Shown here: positions 23,696 through 32,904 of the stretch, piece by piece | Numbering within the stretch: the first letter of the stretch is position 1 | Layout: each line of letters starts with the position of its first letter | Assembly (NCBI RefSeq): GCF_001748385.1 | Contig: NZ_BCLI01000006.1 | Span: 1 to 64,000 of the forward strand | Source of the DNA: Vulcanisaeta thermophila | Lineage (GTDB): Archaea; Thermoproteota; Thermoprotei; Thermoproteales; Thermocladiaceae | Direction of reading: 5' to 3' | DNA length: 64,000 nt | The notes under the pieces: generated by a model | What the model saw: the letters and a program-made list of their open reading frames with translations, nothing else | Told to the model about the DNA's origin: nothing | Databases searched by the model: none | Translations under genes and position numbers: made by a program

Positions 23696-24357
23696 ACATA
23701 GGTCACATTTATAACCGCATACTCAGGTATGCCCCCACTGGTCAGCTGACCGGCATTGGTGGGTGGGTAGTAATATGCCTGGTAACACACAAACCCTATG
23801 TTTATTACGTAAGTGGCGTTGGGCAGAACCGGTATTATTAATTGCCCTGACTGACCCACCTCGTATGCGTAGGTATTTCCCTCGTAAGTGTAGGCCGCGG
23901 TCATGGGTATCGAGGGCATTGCCTGAGCCATTATGTAAATGTAGTACGAGACCTCCCCATTAATGACCTGGGGATTACTCAACCTATAATTAATGACCAG
24001 GTACCCGGGGCCCCTCGTCTGGAGGTTCACCTGGCGCGCTCCCTGTATTGAGTAGCCATTGCACTGGGCCAGGTTGAGGGTGGCGTTTAGGGTTAGGTTC
24101 GTCACTATGGCCTCGCTATGGGTTAACTCAACACCCGCACTGCCCAATTGGGCCTCGCACTCGCCTAGGCTTGCGTTTAATTCCTGGTACTTACTCAGTA
24201 GTTTTGTGTAGTTGGTGAGTAGTTGGTTGTAGGCGCCCTGGAGTTTTAAGTATGACTCCAGGTAATTACTGTAATTACCCATTAAGTGGATTAAGTAGGC
24301 TAGGGCCAGTGCTAGTGCCAGGGCCAGGGCTACCAATGCCAGGGTTCTTATGTTCAC
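23689..24357 (-). CDS. Membrane-anchored coiled-coil plus beta-domain exported protein
   Basis: Using GTG 24357 (VNIRTLALV...), 222 residues. A very regular signal-anchor of alternating Ala-Leu (LALVALALALALALAYLI) is followed by about 60 residues of heptad-rich coiled coil (YLESYLKLQGAYNQLLTNY and on), then a beta domain of about 110 residues with several N-x-S/T sites, facing outside the cell. Longer in-frame starts up to 24420 would put a charged, non-signal stretch first. Unknown family. The last 7 nt overlap the DUF123 gene. Confidence 0.65.
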   Translation of the reverse strand: MNIRTLALVALALALALALAYLIHLMGNYSNYLESYLKLQGAYNQLLTNYTKLLSKYQELNASLGECEAQLGSAGVELTHSEAIVTNLTLNATLNLAQCNGYSIQGARQVNLQTRGPGYLVINYRLSNPQVINGEVSYYIYIMAQAMPSIPMTAAYTYEGNTYAYEVGQSGQLIIPVLPNATYVINIGFVCYQAYYYPPTNAGQLTSGGIPEYAVINVTYVW

Positions 24358-24442
24358 GACGGATTCATGCCCCGGGTGTGTAATAAAGGTTAGTCTTTCA
24401 ATTACACAATAAATAAGCAATTAAAGGGGGGCCAAAGCGGTG

Positions 24443-25498
24443 ATGTTGGGAATGACCACTAAACTACCCAGTTACTGCAGTGAGCCCGAGGTCCTGGTGA
24501 GGATACCCAACGAAACCACAAACCCACAGTGGGGATTACCCCCAGAGAAGAGGCCCATGGACATGCACATAAGGTACGGCTTCGTAATCCTGGACAAACC
24601 CAGGGGCCCAGGGAGCCATGAGGTGGCTGCGTGGGTAAAGAAGATGTTTAAGCTGGACAGGGCAGGTCACTCGGGAACCCTGGACCCAGGGGTCTCGGGC
24701 GTGTTGCCCATAGCACTTGGTGAGTCCACGAAGGCCATGCCCGCAATAAACAACCTGGATAAGGAGTACATAATGGTAATGCTACTCCACAGGGACGTGG
24801 ACCTGGAGAGGCTAAAGGCAGTGCTCAATGAATTCACGGGCGAGATATACCAAAGACCACCCCTCAGGAGCGCCGTTAAAAGACAACTGAGGATTAAGCA
24901 CATATACGAGCTGGAGCTCCTTGAGAAGGAGGGTAAGTACGCATTGATTAGGATGAACGTGGAGTCGGGCACATACGCCAGGAAACTGGCCTACGACATT
25001 GGGGAGGTGCTGGGCGTGGGCGCGAACATGCGTGAGCTCAGGAGGACCAGGGTGGGGTGCTTCACGGAGGATGAGGCAGTGACGCTCCAGGACCTCAAGG
25101 ACGCGTTAACACTCTATGAGGAGTACGGCGTAGAGGACCTGCTGAGGCAGTACGTGAAGCCCGTGGAGTACATGGTCAAGCACCTACCCAAGGTCTGGAT
25201 AAGGGACTCGGCAGTGGATGCGGTGTGCCACGGAGCCGCGCTGGCGGTTCCAGGGGTGGTTAAGCTAACAAGCAACGTATCCAGGAACTCCCTAGTGGCA
25301 ATAATGACGCTGAAGAACGAACTCGTGGCGCTGGGCGTGGCCCAAATGAACGCTGAGGAAATCCTAAAGGCACAGAGGGGCATTGCAGTTAAGACAACCA
25401 GGGTAGTCATGAGGAGAGGGACGTACCCAAGGCTATGGAGGTCAAAGACACAGACCAGCGAGGCAGGGAAGGCTAACGAGGCTGGGGGTGATTCTTGA
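24443..25498 (+). CDS. cbf5: Cbf5, archaeal tRNA/rRNA pseudouridine synthase (H/ACA RNP)
   Basis: 351 residues. The catalytic aspartate is in AGHSGTLDPGVSGVLPIAL (TruB-family motif II), preceded by FVILDKPRGPGSHEVAAWV; EFTGEIYQRPPLRSAVKR and ESGTYARKLAYDIG follow. A PUA domain fills about residues 255-335 (WIRDSAVDAVCHGAALAVPG). Cbf5 works with Nop10, Gar1 and L7Ae in H/ACA guide RNPs, and alone on tRNA U55. A G-rich SD-like run (AAAGGGGGG) is 10-20 nt before the start region; ATG 24443 is chosen, GTG 24440 and ATG 24452 are possible. The C-terminus has a lysine/threonine-rich tail. Confidence 0.95.
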   Translation: MLGMTTKLPSYCSEPEVLVRIPNETTNPQWGLPPEKRPMDMHIRYGFVILDKPRGPGSHEVAAWVKKMFKLDRAGHSGTLDPGVSGVLPIALGESTKAMPAINNLDKEYIMVMLLHRDVDLERLKAVLNEFTGEIYQRPPLRSAVKRQLRIKHIYELELLEKEGKYALIRMNVESGTYARKLAYDIGEVLGVGANMRELRRTRVGCFTEDEAVTLQDLKDALTLYEEYGVEDLLRQYVKPVEYMVKHLPKVWIRDSAVDAVCHGAALAVPGVVKLTSNVSRNSLVAIMTLKNELVALGVAQMNAEEILKAQRGIAVKTTRVVMRRGTYPRLWRSKTQTSEAGKANEAGGDS

Positions 25499-25547
25499 AA
25501 AGTAGTGATGGGGCAAGATTTTTAATTCCATACCTCATTGGGCAGTT

Positions 25548-26975
25548 GTGGATAATAGGTCCCTGGTACTCCTAATAGTAACCCTGGGCGTTCTCATGGG
25601 TGCGGTGGACTCCACCATAGTTATCCTGGCACTACCAGTCATGACCCAGGATCTGCACTCAAACCTTCTAACCATGATCTGGGTCATACTCATTTACCTA
25701 CTTGAGGTAGCCATACTAACCACGCAGTTGGGTAGGGTTGGGGATACATACGGTAGGGCCAGGATGTACAACCTGGGCTTCGTAGTATTCACAGTGGGCT
25801 CAGCACTCTGCGGCCTAGCGCCCACAGACTACTTCCTAATAGCCTCAAGGGGGATCCAGGCAATTGGGGCGGCGTTAATGCAGGCCAACAGCGGTGCCGT
25901 GATTTCGGACTACTACCCACCGAATCAGAGGGGTAGGGCCTTTGGCGTGACATCCATTGGCTGGAACGTTGGCGCCATACTGGGTATCGTGCTTGGTGGC
26001 ATAATCACCACATTCATTGGCTGGCGCTGGATATTCTACATAAACATACCCATAGGCATTGCGGCATCAATACTGGGGTTCAGGGTCATTAAAGATGTCA
26101 ACAGGACCGTTAGGAAGGTTGACATAACAGGCTCACTACTCTTCGGCGCATCACTGGTCCTAATAACCTACGGCGCGGCGGACATGGCCGGCGAGGGGCC
26201 CACGGCGTTTAACGTGTCACTCGTAGCCCTGGGACTATCGCTCCTAATCCCATTCGTAATCCTCGAGAGGAGGGTTGAATCACCACTGATTGATTTGAGG
26301 GTGTTCAGGAACAGGGTATTGACGGCATCACTACTCGCAGCCTTCCTACAGAGCAGTGGTTACCTGGCCACAACATTCCTAATCATAATGTACCTCCAGG
26401 GAATAAGGGGACTAAGCCCCTTCAACGCATCCCTACTCCTGGTCCCAGGCTATGTCCTTGCCAGCCTCGTGTCCCCCTGGACAGGGAGGATTTCAGACAG
26501 GATAGGCGCCAGGATACCCGCAACCCTGGGCATAGGGCTTATGGCCGCCGTGTCGCTAATATACGCATTAACACTAACACCCACAACACCATACACAACC
26601 ATAATACTAGCCTCCATAGTTGGTGGCCTCGGGTCCTCACTATTCTACCCTGCCAACAACAGTGCTGTTATGGCTAACACGCCTAGGCATCTCTATGGTG
26701 GTGTCTCTGGGATGCTTAGGATGTTGGGTAATACAGGCATCCTCATTAGTTACGTACTGGCAATAACCATAGCTGCGCTCACGGTGCCCAGGTACGTGGC
26801 CTTCGAGGTCTTCCTGGGCACATCGAACCTAGTGGGTGGTGTGGTCCCAAGGTTCATAGTTGGTCTTCATAATGCGTTCCTGCTCTCAGTGGCCATACTG
26901 GCGGTGGCGGCTGCGCTCTCGGCCATTAGGGGTAGGGAGGCGAGGGGTTTGCAGGTACATGAGGCTGGGGCTTGA
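25548..26975 (+). CDS. MFS transporter, DHA2-type (14 TM) drug/proton antiporter
   Basis: 475 residues with 14 predicted membrane segments. The first segment holds the DHA2 motif D1 ([16 protein letters not shown]), then [13 protein letters not shown] (motif A), [20 protein letters not shown] (motif B) and [14 protein letters not shown] (motif C, the antiporter motif). This family exports drugs or metabolites by proton exchange. It starts at GTG 25548, 49 nt after cbf5, with a TTTTTAATT box about 25 nt upstream, so it has its own promoter. Substrate unknown. Confidence 0.9.
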   Translation: MDNRSLVLLIVTLGVLMGAVDSTIVILALPVMTQDLHSNLLTMIWVILIYLLEVAILTTQLGRVGDTYGRARMYNLGFVVFTVGSALCGLAPTDYFLIASRGIQAIGAALMQANSGAVISDYYPPNQRGRAFGVTSIGWNVGAILGIVLGGIITTFIGWRWIFYINIPIGIAASILGFRVIKDVNRTVRKVDITGSLLFGASLVLITYGAADMAGEGPTAFNVSLVALGLSLLIPFVILERRVESPLIDLRVFRNRVLTASLLAAFLQSSGYLATTFLIIMYLQGIRGLSPFNASLLLVPGYVLASLVSPWTGRISDRIGARIPATLGIGLMAAVSLIYALTLTPTTPYTTIILASIVGGLGSSLFYPANNSAVMANTPRHLYGGVSGMLRMLGNTGILISYVLAITIAALTVPRYVAFEVFLGTSNLVGGVVPRFIVGLHNAFLLSVAILAVAAALSAIRGREARGLQVHEAGA

Positions 26976-26977
26976 TT

Positions 26978-27034
26978 AATCAGCAGATCCGCTGCACATC
27001 ACTGTTCAGTTGACCCTCAGCAAGCTCATCAACG
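26978..27034 (-). ncRNA. Candidate C/D box sRNA
   Basis: On the minus strand: C box TTGATGA (27026-27032), 16-nt spacer, D' CTGA (27006-27009), 3-nt spacer, C' GTGATGT (26996-27002), 12-nt guide, D box CTGA (26980-26983). The D'-3 nt-C'-12 nt-D arrangement is that of an archaeal 2'-O-methylation guide; C and C' each differ by one base from RTGATGA. It lies right after the MFS stop, antisense to its 3' UTR, in a 142-nt gap. Confidence 0.4.
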
Positions 27035-27117
27035 GGAATTATGCATGGGTCCTCCTTTTAACCCTTACGACCTAGGATTTCACACCTCAAGCGTATTTAA
27101 TTCAATTTTGTATGGGG

Positions 27118-28551
27118 TTAACCCGTGGCCGTGTAATTAACGGCAAGTATTGCCCAATCGGCATAGGCACCCCCAGTATTCCCGGCAACACCAAATACGT
27201 AGGTGCCACCGCTCGGTGGGGAAAATACTTGGTTTAGGTTTATGGGGGGTAGTGTGGCGTAGGCGCCCGTGTTTAGGTCCACGGCGATGCCGCTCACGGT
27301 GTTCGTGGTTGCATTGTACGTGACGCTGATGCATAGGTAATCCCCTGGGTTTGGCTTGAAGTAACCAGTGCCTACGCCATTCACCGAGGAAATCCTTAAC
27401 TGGGAATAAGCAGTCCCAGTGTTGCGCACAGCCCAGACATTCCACTGCCCAGTATAACCGCTCGCGGTATAGCCGTACTGCCAGTATGGGTCCCACTGAA
27501 CCACTATGTACCACGCTGCCGAGGCAGGTAGAATAACCTCGCCCTGTACTGGTGATTCTTGAGTACCGAGTTGCGGGGACGATACCAGGTAAGGTATTGA
27601 GTAATTGGAAGAAGAGGATACGGCCCATTTCTTTGGAGTTATGAAGAGGTAGAATTCATAACCGTCTGCTGGGTTTGATGTGCCGTTGGAGTAGGTGCCC
27701 AGTATCGTTATTGTGACCGACTGACCACTGGTGTACGTTTCGTTCCAGAACATGGCGCCCGCTGAGAATGTTCGAGCCGGCACCATCATTAGGACTGGTT
27801 GGTTAATGCTTGTGGATATTGGTGCCCAGTACTGTGGTGCCGTGCTGGGTGGGTAGTAGATTGGGTAAGACGACGTAGGGTTCTGATTAGTGTCACCTTG
27901 GTATACGTGTGGTACGTACCAGTTCTGCTGGCCGTTTAGGAGGTTCATTACGTTGAAGGATGGCTGCTTTAGGTTTAGGGTTTCTGTGAAGGTGTACGTG
28001 AACGTGATGCCGGTGGCTGGTGTGAAGTTGTAATTACCGGTTAATGTTACCGTGCCCGTGGTTGGGGTGGTTAGTGTGAGGCTGGTTAGGCTGGCCGTGT
28101 AGGAGCCTGTGGTTAGGCTCCATGTGCCGGTTCCTGGGTATACTTGCTGTGTGGTTCCGCCTATGTTTAGGTATGCCGAGGCTATGTAGGGGTTGGTGTT
28201 TATTTTTAGGGTTAATGCGCCGCTTGTTGATGTGGTGAATGAGAACATGGGTATTGGTATCGTCATCAACCTGTAACCGCTGGTTGTGCTCAGCGTAATT
28301 AGGGGTAGGTTTATGGAGCCGCTGAAGCCCGTGTTTGTTGGGGACCACTGGCTTTGTATTAGGAGTTGGCCGCATGGTGTTTGGTAAAGGAAGGAGCCCG
28401 GCGTTACCTTAATTGGTTGTGTGGTGCCCACCTTCATATTACCATTGTATGTATTTACCACATCACCAACGGTGACCAATGATAATAGCGCCGTGACCAG
28501 GGCCAGTGGTACTGCTATGGTCACTACCTGCTTATTCGCCCTCATACTCAA
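27118..28551 (-). CDS. Exported beta-rich surface protein, candidate filament-associated subunit
   Basis: 477 residues. A signal segment (VVTIAVPLALVTALLSLVTV) is followed by VGDVVNTYNGNMKVGTTQP, which aligns with the start of the 200-residue protein at 30119 (LADVVFVYQGVINVSTTSP); both also share TNTGF shortly after. The middle is Thr/Ser/Gly-rich beta sequence. The last 110 residues (GTGYFKPNPGDYLCIS ... GTYVFGVAGNTGGAYADWAI) look like a concanavalin/LamG-type sandwich. It is the last gene of a four-gene operon and overlaps the preceding gene by 20 nt. It could be a tip or adhesive subunit. Function is inferred. Confidence 0.7.
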   Translation of the reverse strand: MSMRANKQVVTIAVPLALVTALLSLVTVGDVVNTYNGNMKVGTTQPIKVTPGSFLYQTPCGQLLIQSQWSPTNTGFSGSINLPLITLSTTSGYRLMTIPIPMFSFTTSTSGALTLKINTNPYIASAYLNIGGTTQQVYPGTGTWSLTTGSYTASLTSLTLTTPTTGTVTLTGNYNFTPATGITFTYTFTETLNLKQPSFNVMNLLNGQQNWYVPHVYQGDTNQNPTSSYPIYYPPSTAPQYWAPISTSINQPVLMMVPARTFSAGAMFWNETYTSGQSVTITILGTYSNGTSNPADGYEFYLFITPKKWAVSSSSNYSIPYLVSSPQLGTQESPVQGEVILPASAAWYIVVQWDPYWQYGYTASGYTGQWNVWAVRNTGTAYSQLRISSVNGVGTGYFKPNPGDYLCISVTYNATTNTVSGIAVDLNTGAYATLPPINLNQVFSPPSGGTYVFGVAGNTGGAYADWAILAVNYTATG

Positions 28552-29302
28552 TCACCCTGGTTCCCGTCTTAAGTGCGTACTGAATTGCGTGCGTTAGTAC
28601 CACGGTGATAGCCTCCTCTGGGTTTAACCCCTGAACCCCATTGGTAACTATGGGCTCCCCACTCGCCCTGCTTATGGTTATCATGCCCTGGACCTCCTTA
28701 ATAATTAAGTCGCCAACCTTAATACCACCCTCGACTTCCTCATAGGGTATCCCAAGCCTCCTCAGTGACTCCTTAATGGCCATCATCGCACCCCTCGTCT
28801 GGTAAACCTCGGCAATACTCCACTCTTTAAGCCTCAACCACTTGGCCCCGGTCACGGCGTTGGCGAGGGTCAGTGCTAGGTAAATCGCTAGTACGTAGAA
28901 CGGCACGCCGAGGCTTGGTGTGTGGGGTAGCTGGACATAGATGTAACCGGTGGGTGTTGGCTGTATCACGTAGCCCCTAACCGCCATGTAACGCCACTGG
29001 AAGAGTATTGTGACAGCGAGCATTGCCACTGAGAGGACGGCGAGGAGTAGTGAGGTGTAGAGTGGGTACCTGGTGCTCCTCCAAACAGCGGGTATTAGTG
29101 GTGATGCTAGGGCGAAGATCCATATTGCGAATACCGTTGGTGGAACCACTAGGTACCTCAGGCCTAGGAAGTTCACTACGTAACCCACGGGCGTTAGGAC
29201 AATTGTTAACCCAGGGCCTGTAATACCATAAATCGGCAGTAGGAACCAGGAGATTACGAAGACCAGTGCCAGGACCACTTGAATCGTGACCTCGGGCCTC
29301 AT
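28532..29302 (-). CDS. Multi-pass membrane protein of the surface-filament operon
   Basis: 256 residues. About five hydrophobic segments fill residues 5-170, with an outside loop near 115-130; the last 85 residues form a soluble, probably cytoplasmic domain (AEVYQTRGAMMAIKESLRRL ... EEAITVVLTHAIQYALKTG). No peptidase Ser/Lys or prepilin-peptidase motif is visible. It lies between two genes for exported proteins, 4 nt after one and overlapping the next, so it may be the assembly platform or export factor for them. Family not recognised. Confidence 0.65.
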   Translation of the reverse strand: MRPEVTIQVVLALVFVISWFLLPIYGITGPGLTIVLTPVGYVVNFLGLRYLVVPPTVFAIWIFALASPLIPAVWRSTRYPLYTSLLLAVLSVAMLAVTILFQWRYMAVRGYVIQPTPTGYIYVQLPHTPSLGVPFYVLAIYLALTLANAVTGAKWLRLKEWSIAEVYQTRGAMMAIKESLRRLGIPYEEVEGGIKVGDLIIKEVQGMITISRASGEPIVTNGVQGLNPEEAITVVLTHAIQYALKTGTRVIEYEGE

Positions 29303-29306
29303 GGTC

Positions 29307-30104
29307 TCACCCGGTGAAGGTCTTGAAGATGACTGTGCTCACGGTTTGGTTCACGGTGGGGTAGTAATAGGTGATGTTCATTGGTAGGTAGAGCACATAC
29401 GCCCCACCACCCCTGAGGTTGCAATCATACACGTAGATGAACTTGTTCGTGCCGTAAAGTGGTGCTATGGGTATTGTGATGGTGACTGTGTGGTTGCCGG
29501 CTGGTACGTAGGCGCTTTCGTTAAATACCACGTTCATTGTGTTGATGATGTACTCATGACTTACCGCCGTGTATAGGCTCATGTTAACAATACCCCACAA
29601 CCTGACAGGGACTATTGATGCTACGTTAAAGGTAAGCGTTAGCACGCAATTGCTATAATTCACGCTTGATAGGTCCACGGTATTGACCACGTGGATTGGG
29701 ACCACGCTGAAGAAGGCTATCTCTGCAGGTGCCCCATTTAGGTAACCCTTGATCACTCCCTTCACGCCCACACTGCTTAGCATCGCGTAGCTAGGTTCTA
29801 GCTCCATTCTAGAGGTCGCCAGTGTTCCATTTATTATGGTTAAATTACCCAACTCACCAGTGTTCACAATAAACGCCCAGCCACCCGTTGGTGTGAAGTT
29901 GAAGCCGTTATTTACTACGCTCACGACTACGTAAACCCCACTGGTATTAACAATGACATTACTGGCCTGGGCGTAGGGCATGCTCTGGGGTGTGGAGATC
30001 CTTACTATGGAGGGTGCGATTAATGCCGTGCCGTATATTAGGATTAGGGATAATAGGATTAGGGGTATGGAGATAAGAAGGAAGATTTTAAAGGGTGAAT
30101 TCAT
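29307..30104 (-). CDS. Exported protein with one N-terminal membrane anchor
   Basis: 265 residues. A single N-terminal hydrophobic segment (FLLISIPLILLSLILIYGTA) leads into a beta-rich extracellular domain with about nine N-x-S/T sites and two cysteines (NCVLTL, YDCNLRGG). No family recognised. It is the second gene of the operon, 14 nt after the small subunit gene and 4 nt before the membrane protein, so it is probably an anchor or minor subunit of the same surface structure. Confidence 0.65.
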   Translation of the reverse strand: MNSPFKIFLLISIPLILLSLILIYGTALIAPSIVRISTPQSMPYAQASNVIVNTSGVYVVVSVVNNGFNFTPTGGWAFIVNTGELGNLTIINGTLATSRMELEPSYAMLSSVGVKGVIKGYLNGAPAEIAFFSVVPIHVVNTVDLSSVNYSNCVLTLTFNVASIVPVRLWGIVNMSLYTAVSHEYIINTMNVVFNESAYVPAGNHTVTITIPIAPLYGTNKFIYVYDCNLRGGGAYVLYLPMNITYYYPTVNQTVSTVIFKTFTG

Positions 30105-30118
30105 AGTTTTTAACCTTC

Positions 30119-30721
30119 TTATGGGGCTGGGACAGACGTGCTACTTATTACGTTGTATCCGAAGTTCACGGTTATAGTCTCTGTCTGCCCACTCGTCACC
30201 GGCGTGTTGGGCACTACCTTGAGGCTTACGTAGTAGGTGGTCCCGGCGCTTAGTGGGCAGCTGGTTGATGGTCCTGTTTGGACTGCGCCGTTGCTTATTA
30301 CTGTGAAGGTACACACATTAGCCCCAGTGGTGGGGTTTTGTATGTATATGATTAACGTGTTAACCATCGATGTTGTACCGCCTGTGGTGGCTGAGTTGTA
30401 GTACAGGTAGCCCGCGGTGTTCACGGTCAGGTTCCCAGCCTCGTAGTAGTACACAGCGCTTGAGTTGGTTACTGTTAGGCTTACTGTGAATCCCGTGTTG
30501 GTCCCTGTGAAGGTTATGTAAGGCGCAGCGGCAGTGTTTGTGGGACCTGCGTTGGGTCCTGTGCTGAATGTTAGTGGTGGGCTTGTGGTGCTAACGTTTA
30601 TTACTCCCTGGTAAACAAACACCACATCAGCAAGCACCACTGTCGCTACCACGGCCAGTGCCATCAGTGCCATTACCATTGCCCTCCTCCTTAAACCCCC
30701 GTGGTATATTCTATTGCTCAT
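30119..30721 (-). CDS. Candidate major surface-filament subunit (TasA/bundling-pilin-like)
   Basis: 200 residues. Basic N-terminus, signal segment AMVMALMALAVVATVVLADV, then a Thr/Ser/Asn/Gly-rich beta domain with one disulfide candidate (VCTFTV and SCPLSAG). Size, signal placement and composition resemble the archaeal bundling-pilus subunits of Pyrobaculum, which belong to the TasA superfamily and polymerise by donor-strand exchange. It is not a type IV pilin: no KG/(G) prepilin site followed by a long hydrophobic helix. It shares its N-terminal motif with the protein at 27118. First gene of the operon; a TTTAAAA box lies about 38 nt upstream. Family call is tentative. Confidence 0.7.
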   Translation of the reverse strand: MSNRIYHGGLRRRAMVMALMALAVVATVVLADVVFVYQGVINVSTTSPPLTFSTGPNAGPTNTAAAPYITFTGTNTGFTVSLTVTNSSAVYYYEAGNLTVNTAGYLYYNSATTGGTTSMVNTLIIYIQNPTTGANVCTFTVISNGAVQTGPSTSCPLSAGTTYYVSLKVVPNTPVTSGQTETITVNFGYNVISSTSVPAP

Positions 30722-30922
30722 ACTGCATCTTCTAGAGCTTCGTTACTTATCTCCTTTTAAACCTTTCTCTATTATTGCGTGTCTCTTTTAATTAGGCATT
30801 GTTATGGTGGCGGTTGTTTATGTAACTATACTTATTTATTGTATTGAATGCTTTAGTATAGCACTTTTTGTCGCATTTTTGACATAATAATTCTTAAATA
30901 TTCATCATTTTATGAAGACCAC

Positions 30923-32377
30923 GTGTTGGGGAAATACCCAGTTTTTCCACCCACGGATAGTGATTTTCTGGATCAGCCCAGGGGTGATAGGTATGATGTG
31001 GTTGTTATTGGTGGTGGGGGTGGTGGTTATCATGGTGCCTTTGAGTTGAGTAATGGTGGTTATAGTGTTTTGTTGGTTGATGATAAGGGTAACCTTGGTG
31101 GCAATTGTTTGTACGAAGGATGTGTGCCCTCTAAGTCTGTTTCCGTGATGGTTTACCTGCTTGAGAGGCTTAGGGGGTTGATGAGGGGTGTGGGTAATGA
31201 TAGTGTGGGTCAGGTTAGGCTTGTTTGGGAGAACCTGGTTGATCATAAGGATAATGTCCAGTACATTAGGTACCTGCAGCATATTAGGGAGGTTAAGGAG
31301 CATGAGAATGTGGACTTCGTGAGGGGTGTTGCTGAGGTTCTTGATAATCACAGGGTTAGGGTTAGGGCTGTGGATGGTTCCTGGGAGAAGACCGTAGAGG
31401 GCAAGTACCTACTGGTGGCCACGGGCTCCGTACCCATTAGGATACCAGTACCAGGTTCTGAATTGGCCATTGGGAGCCAGGAGCTCTTTGGCTACAAGAC
31501 CAGTTATAGGAAGGTCCCCAGTGGTGTGGTGGTGATTGGTGGTGGTTACATAGGTGTTGAGGTGGCCTCGGTGCTCAGTGGCTTAGGTGTTAAGGTCACC
31601 ATAGTGGAGATGCTTCCAAGGATCCTCAGTGGTTGGGATCAGGACGTGGTATCACAAATAGAGAATAAACTCAGGTCCAGGGGCGTGGAGATAGTAACTA
31701 ACTCCAAGGTCGTGGAGATTAGGGAGGAGGGTGGTGAGAAGGTGGTTGTTTACGAGGGGCCGAGTGGAGCCAGGGGTTATGTTAAGGGCTCCGAGGTGAT
31801 AATGGCCGTGGGTAGGAAGCCCAACGTTGAGGGCTTGGATAGGCTGGGCATTGTGGATAGGGGGCATGTGGATGTGGGTGCCTCCATGAGGACCAGGGTG
31901 CCCAATATTTACGCGGCTGGTGATGTGATTGGTAGGTACATGCTCTATCATGCGGCGGTTAAGGAGTCCGTGGTGGCCTCATGGAATATAATGCATGGGA
32001 ATCCTGTGTATGAGGTGAACTTCAATGCGATACCCATGACCATATTCACGGAGCCTGAGGCGGCCATGGTGGGCCTTAGTGAGGATGTGGCTAGGGCTAG
32101 GGGTATTAATTACGTCACGGTCTCATACCCACTGGAGGATGATGCCTACGCGCAGATAATAGGTGTTAGGGATGGTTTCGTGAAGCTAATCATAGAGAGG
32201 GAGAGCCAGAGGGTAATTGGTGGTGTTGTTTATGGTGAGGCCGCCTCCATGATAATCAACGAGATAGCCCTGGCAGTGGCCGTGAATGCGAGGGTTAAGG
32301 ACCTCGCGCTATTGCCCCATGCCCACCCAACGATCTTTGAGTCCATAGATAGGGCTGCGATTAGGTTTAAGGTTTAA
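30923..32377 (+). CDS. lpd: Dihydrolipoamide dehydrogenase-family flavoprotein
   Basis: 484 residues, class I pyridine nucleotide-disulfide oxidoreductase. FAD site VVVIGGGGGGYHGAFEL, redox disulfide GGNCLYEGCVPSKS, NAD(P) site VVVIGGGYIGVEVASVL, FAD motif NIYAAGDV and the catalytic His in HAHPTIFESIDRA. All residues for activity are present. No 2-oxoacid dehydrogenase, lipoyl or glycine-cleavage genes are adjacent, so its electron acceptor could be free lipoamide, another disulfide or a metal. GTG 30923 is the likely start; no ATG in frame is near. Codon use with many GGT/GTT matches neighbours. Confidence 0.88.
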   Translation: MLGKYPVFPPTDSDFLDQPRGDRYDVVVIGGGGGGYHGAFELSNGGYSVLLVDDKGNLGGNCLYEGCVPSKSVSVMVYLLERLRGLMRGVGNDSVGQVRLVWENLVDHKDNVQYIRYLQHIREVKEHENVDFVRGVAEVLDNHRVRVRAVDGSWEKTVEGKYLLVATGSVPIRIPVPGSELAIGSQELFGYKTSYRKVPSGVVVIGGGYIGVEVASVLSGLGVKVTIVEMLPRILSGWDQDVVSQIENKLRSRGVEIVTNSKVVEIREEGGEKVVVYEGPSGARGYVKGSEVIMAVGRKPNVEGLDRLGIVDRGHVDVGASMRTRVPNIYAAGDVIGRYMLYHAAVKESVVASWNIMHGNPVYEVNFNAIPMTIFTEPEAAMVGLSEDVARARGINYVTVSYPLEDDAYAQIIGVRDGFVKLIIERESQRVIGGVVYGEAASMIINEIALAVAVNARVKDLALLPHAHPTIFESIDRAAIRFKV

Positions 32378-32447
32378 CCTGCCGGCTGTTCATTAGATAT
32401 GAATTTTAAATAATGCATATAAATATATTTGTGGGTCCCCAGCCCTG

Positions 32448-32789
32448 ATGAGTGAGCGTAGGACATGGACATGCTATAGGTGTGGACAGCCGGTGATTTC
32501 GGGTATGAAGTTCACATTCACGTCGAAGGGCCCCATTCACTGGGAGTGTTTTAGGGCTGAGGTTAAGGATTTCTTCAATGGGGTTATTCCTGAGGATGTT
32601 AATGTGCTTCTTGAGTTGATTGATTACTTGAATGAGGGTATTATTAAGGCTAAGGAGCTTGAGGTTAGGGCTTCCGACAGTGTTAGGCAGTCCATAGTTA
32701 GTAGGAGGAAGGTGTTCGAGGGTGAGGCGGCCAGGTTAATGAAGGAGCTTGACACGATAATGAGGAGTAACTGGAATAGGGGCACCTAA
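32448..32789 (+). CDS. DUF2175 family zinc-binding protein
   Basis: 113 residues. The N-terminal half has CYRCGQPV and, after a strand pair, GPIHWECF: a C-x2-C...H-x2-C treble-clef zinc site typical of DUF2175. The C-terminal 60 residues are helical (VLLELIDYLNEGIIKAKELE) and charged. DUF2175 proteins are common in Crenarchaeota; function unknown. A TATA-like run (ATATAAATATA) is about 30 nt before ATG 32448, so it has its own promoter. Confidence 0.8.
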   Translation: MSERRTWTCYRCGQPVISGMKFTFTSKGPIHWECFRAEVKDFFNGVIPEDVNVLLELIDYLNEGIIKAKELEVRASDSVRQSIVSRRKVFEGEAARLMKELDTIMRSNWNRGT

Positions 32790-32904
32790 TGCTGGTTATA
32801 AGGCCGCCCCTTACTAATGCAGTGTTTTCTTGATTTGCTGGGTTGGTATTATACGTGGTGCTGGGTAGTGAGGTATTTAAATGCCACTGGGTACTTGCAT
32901 TAAT

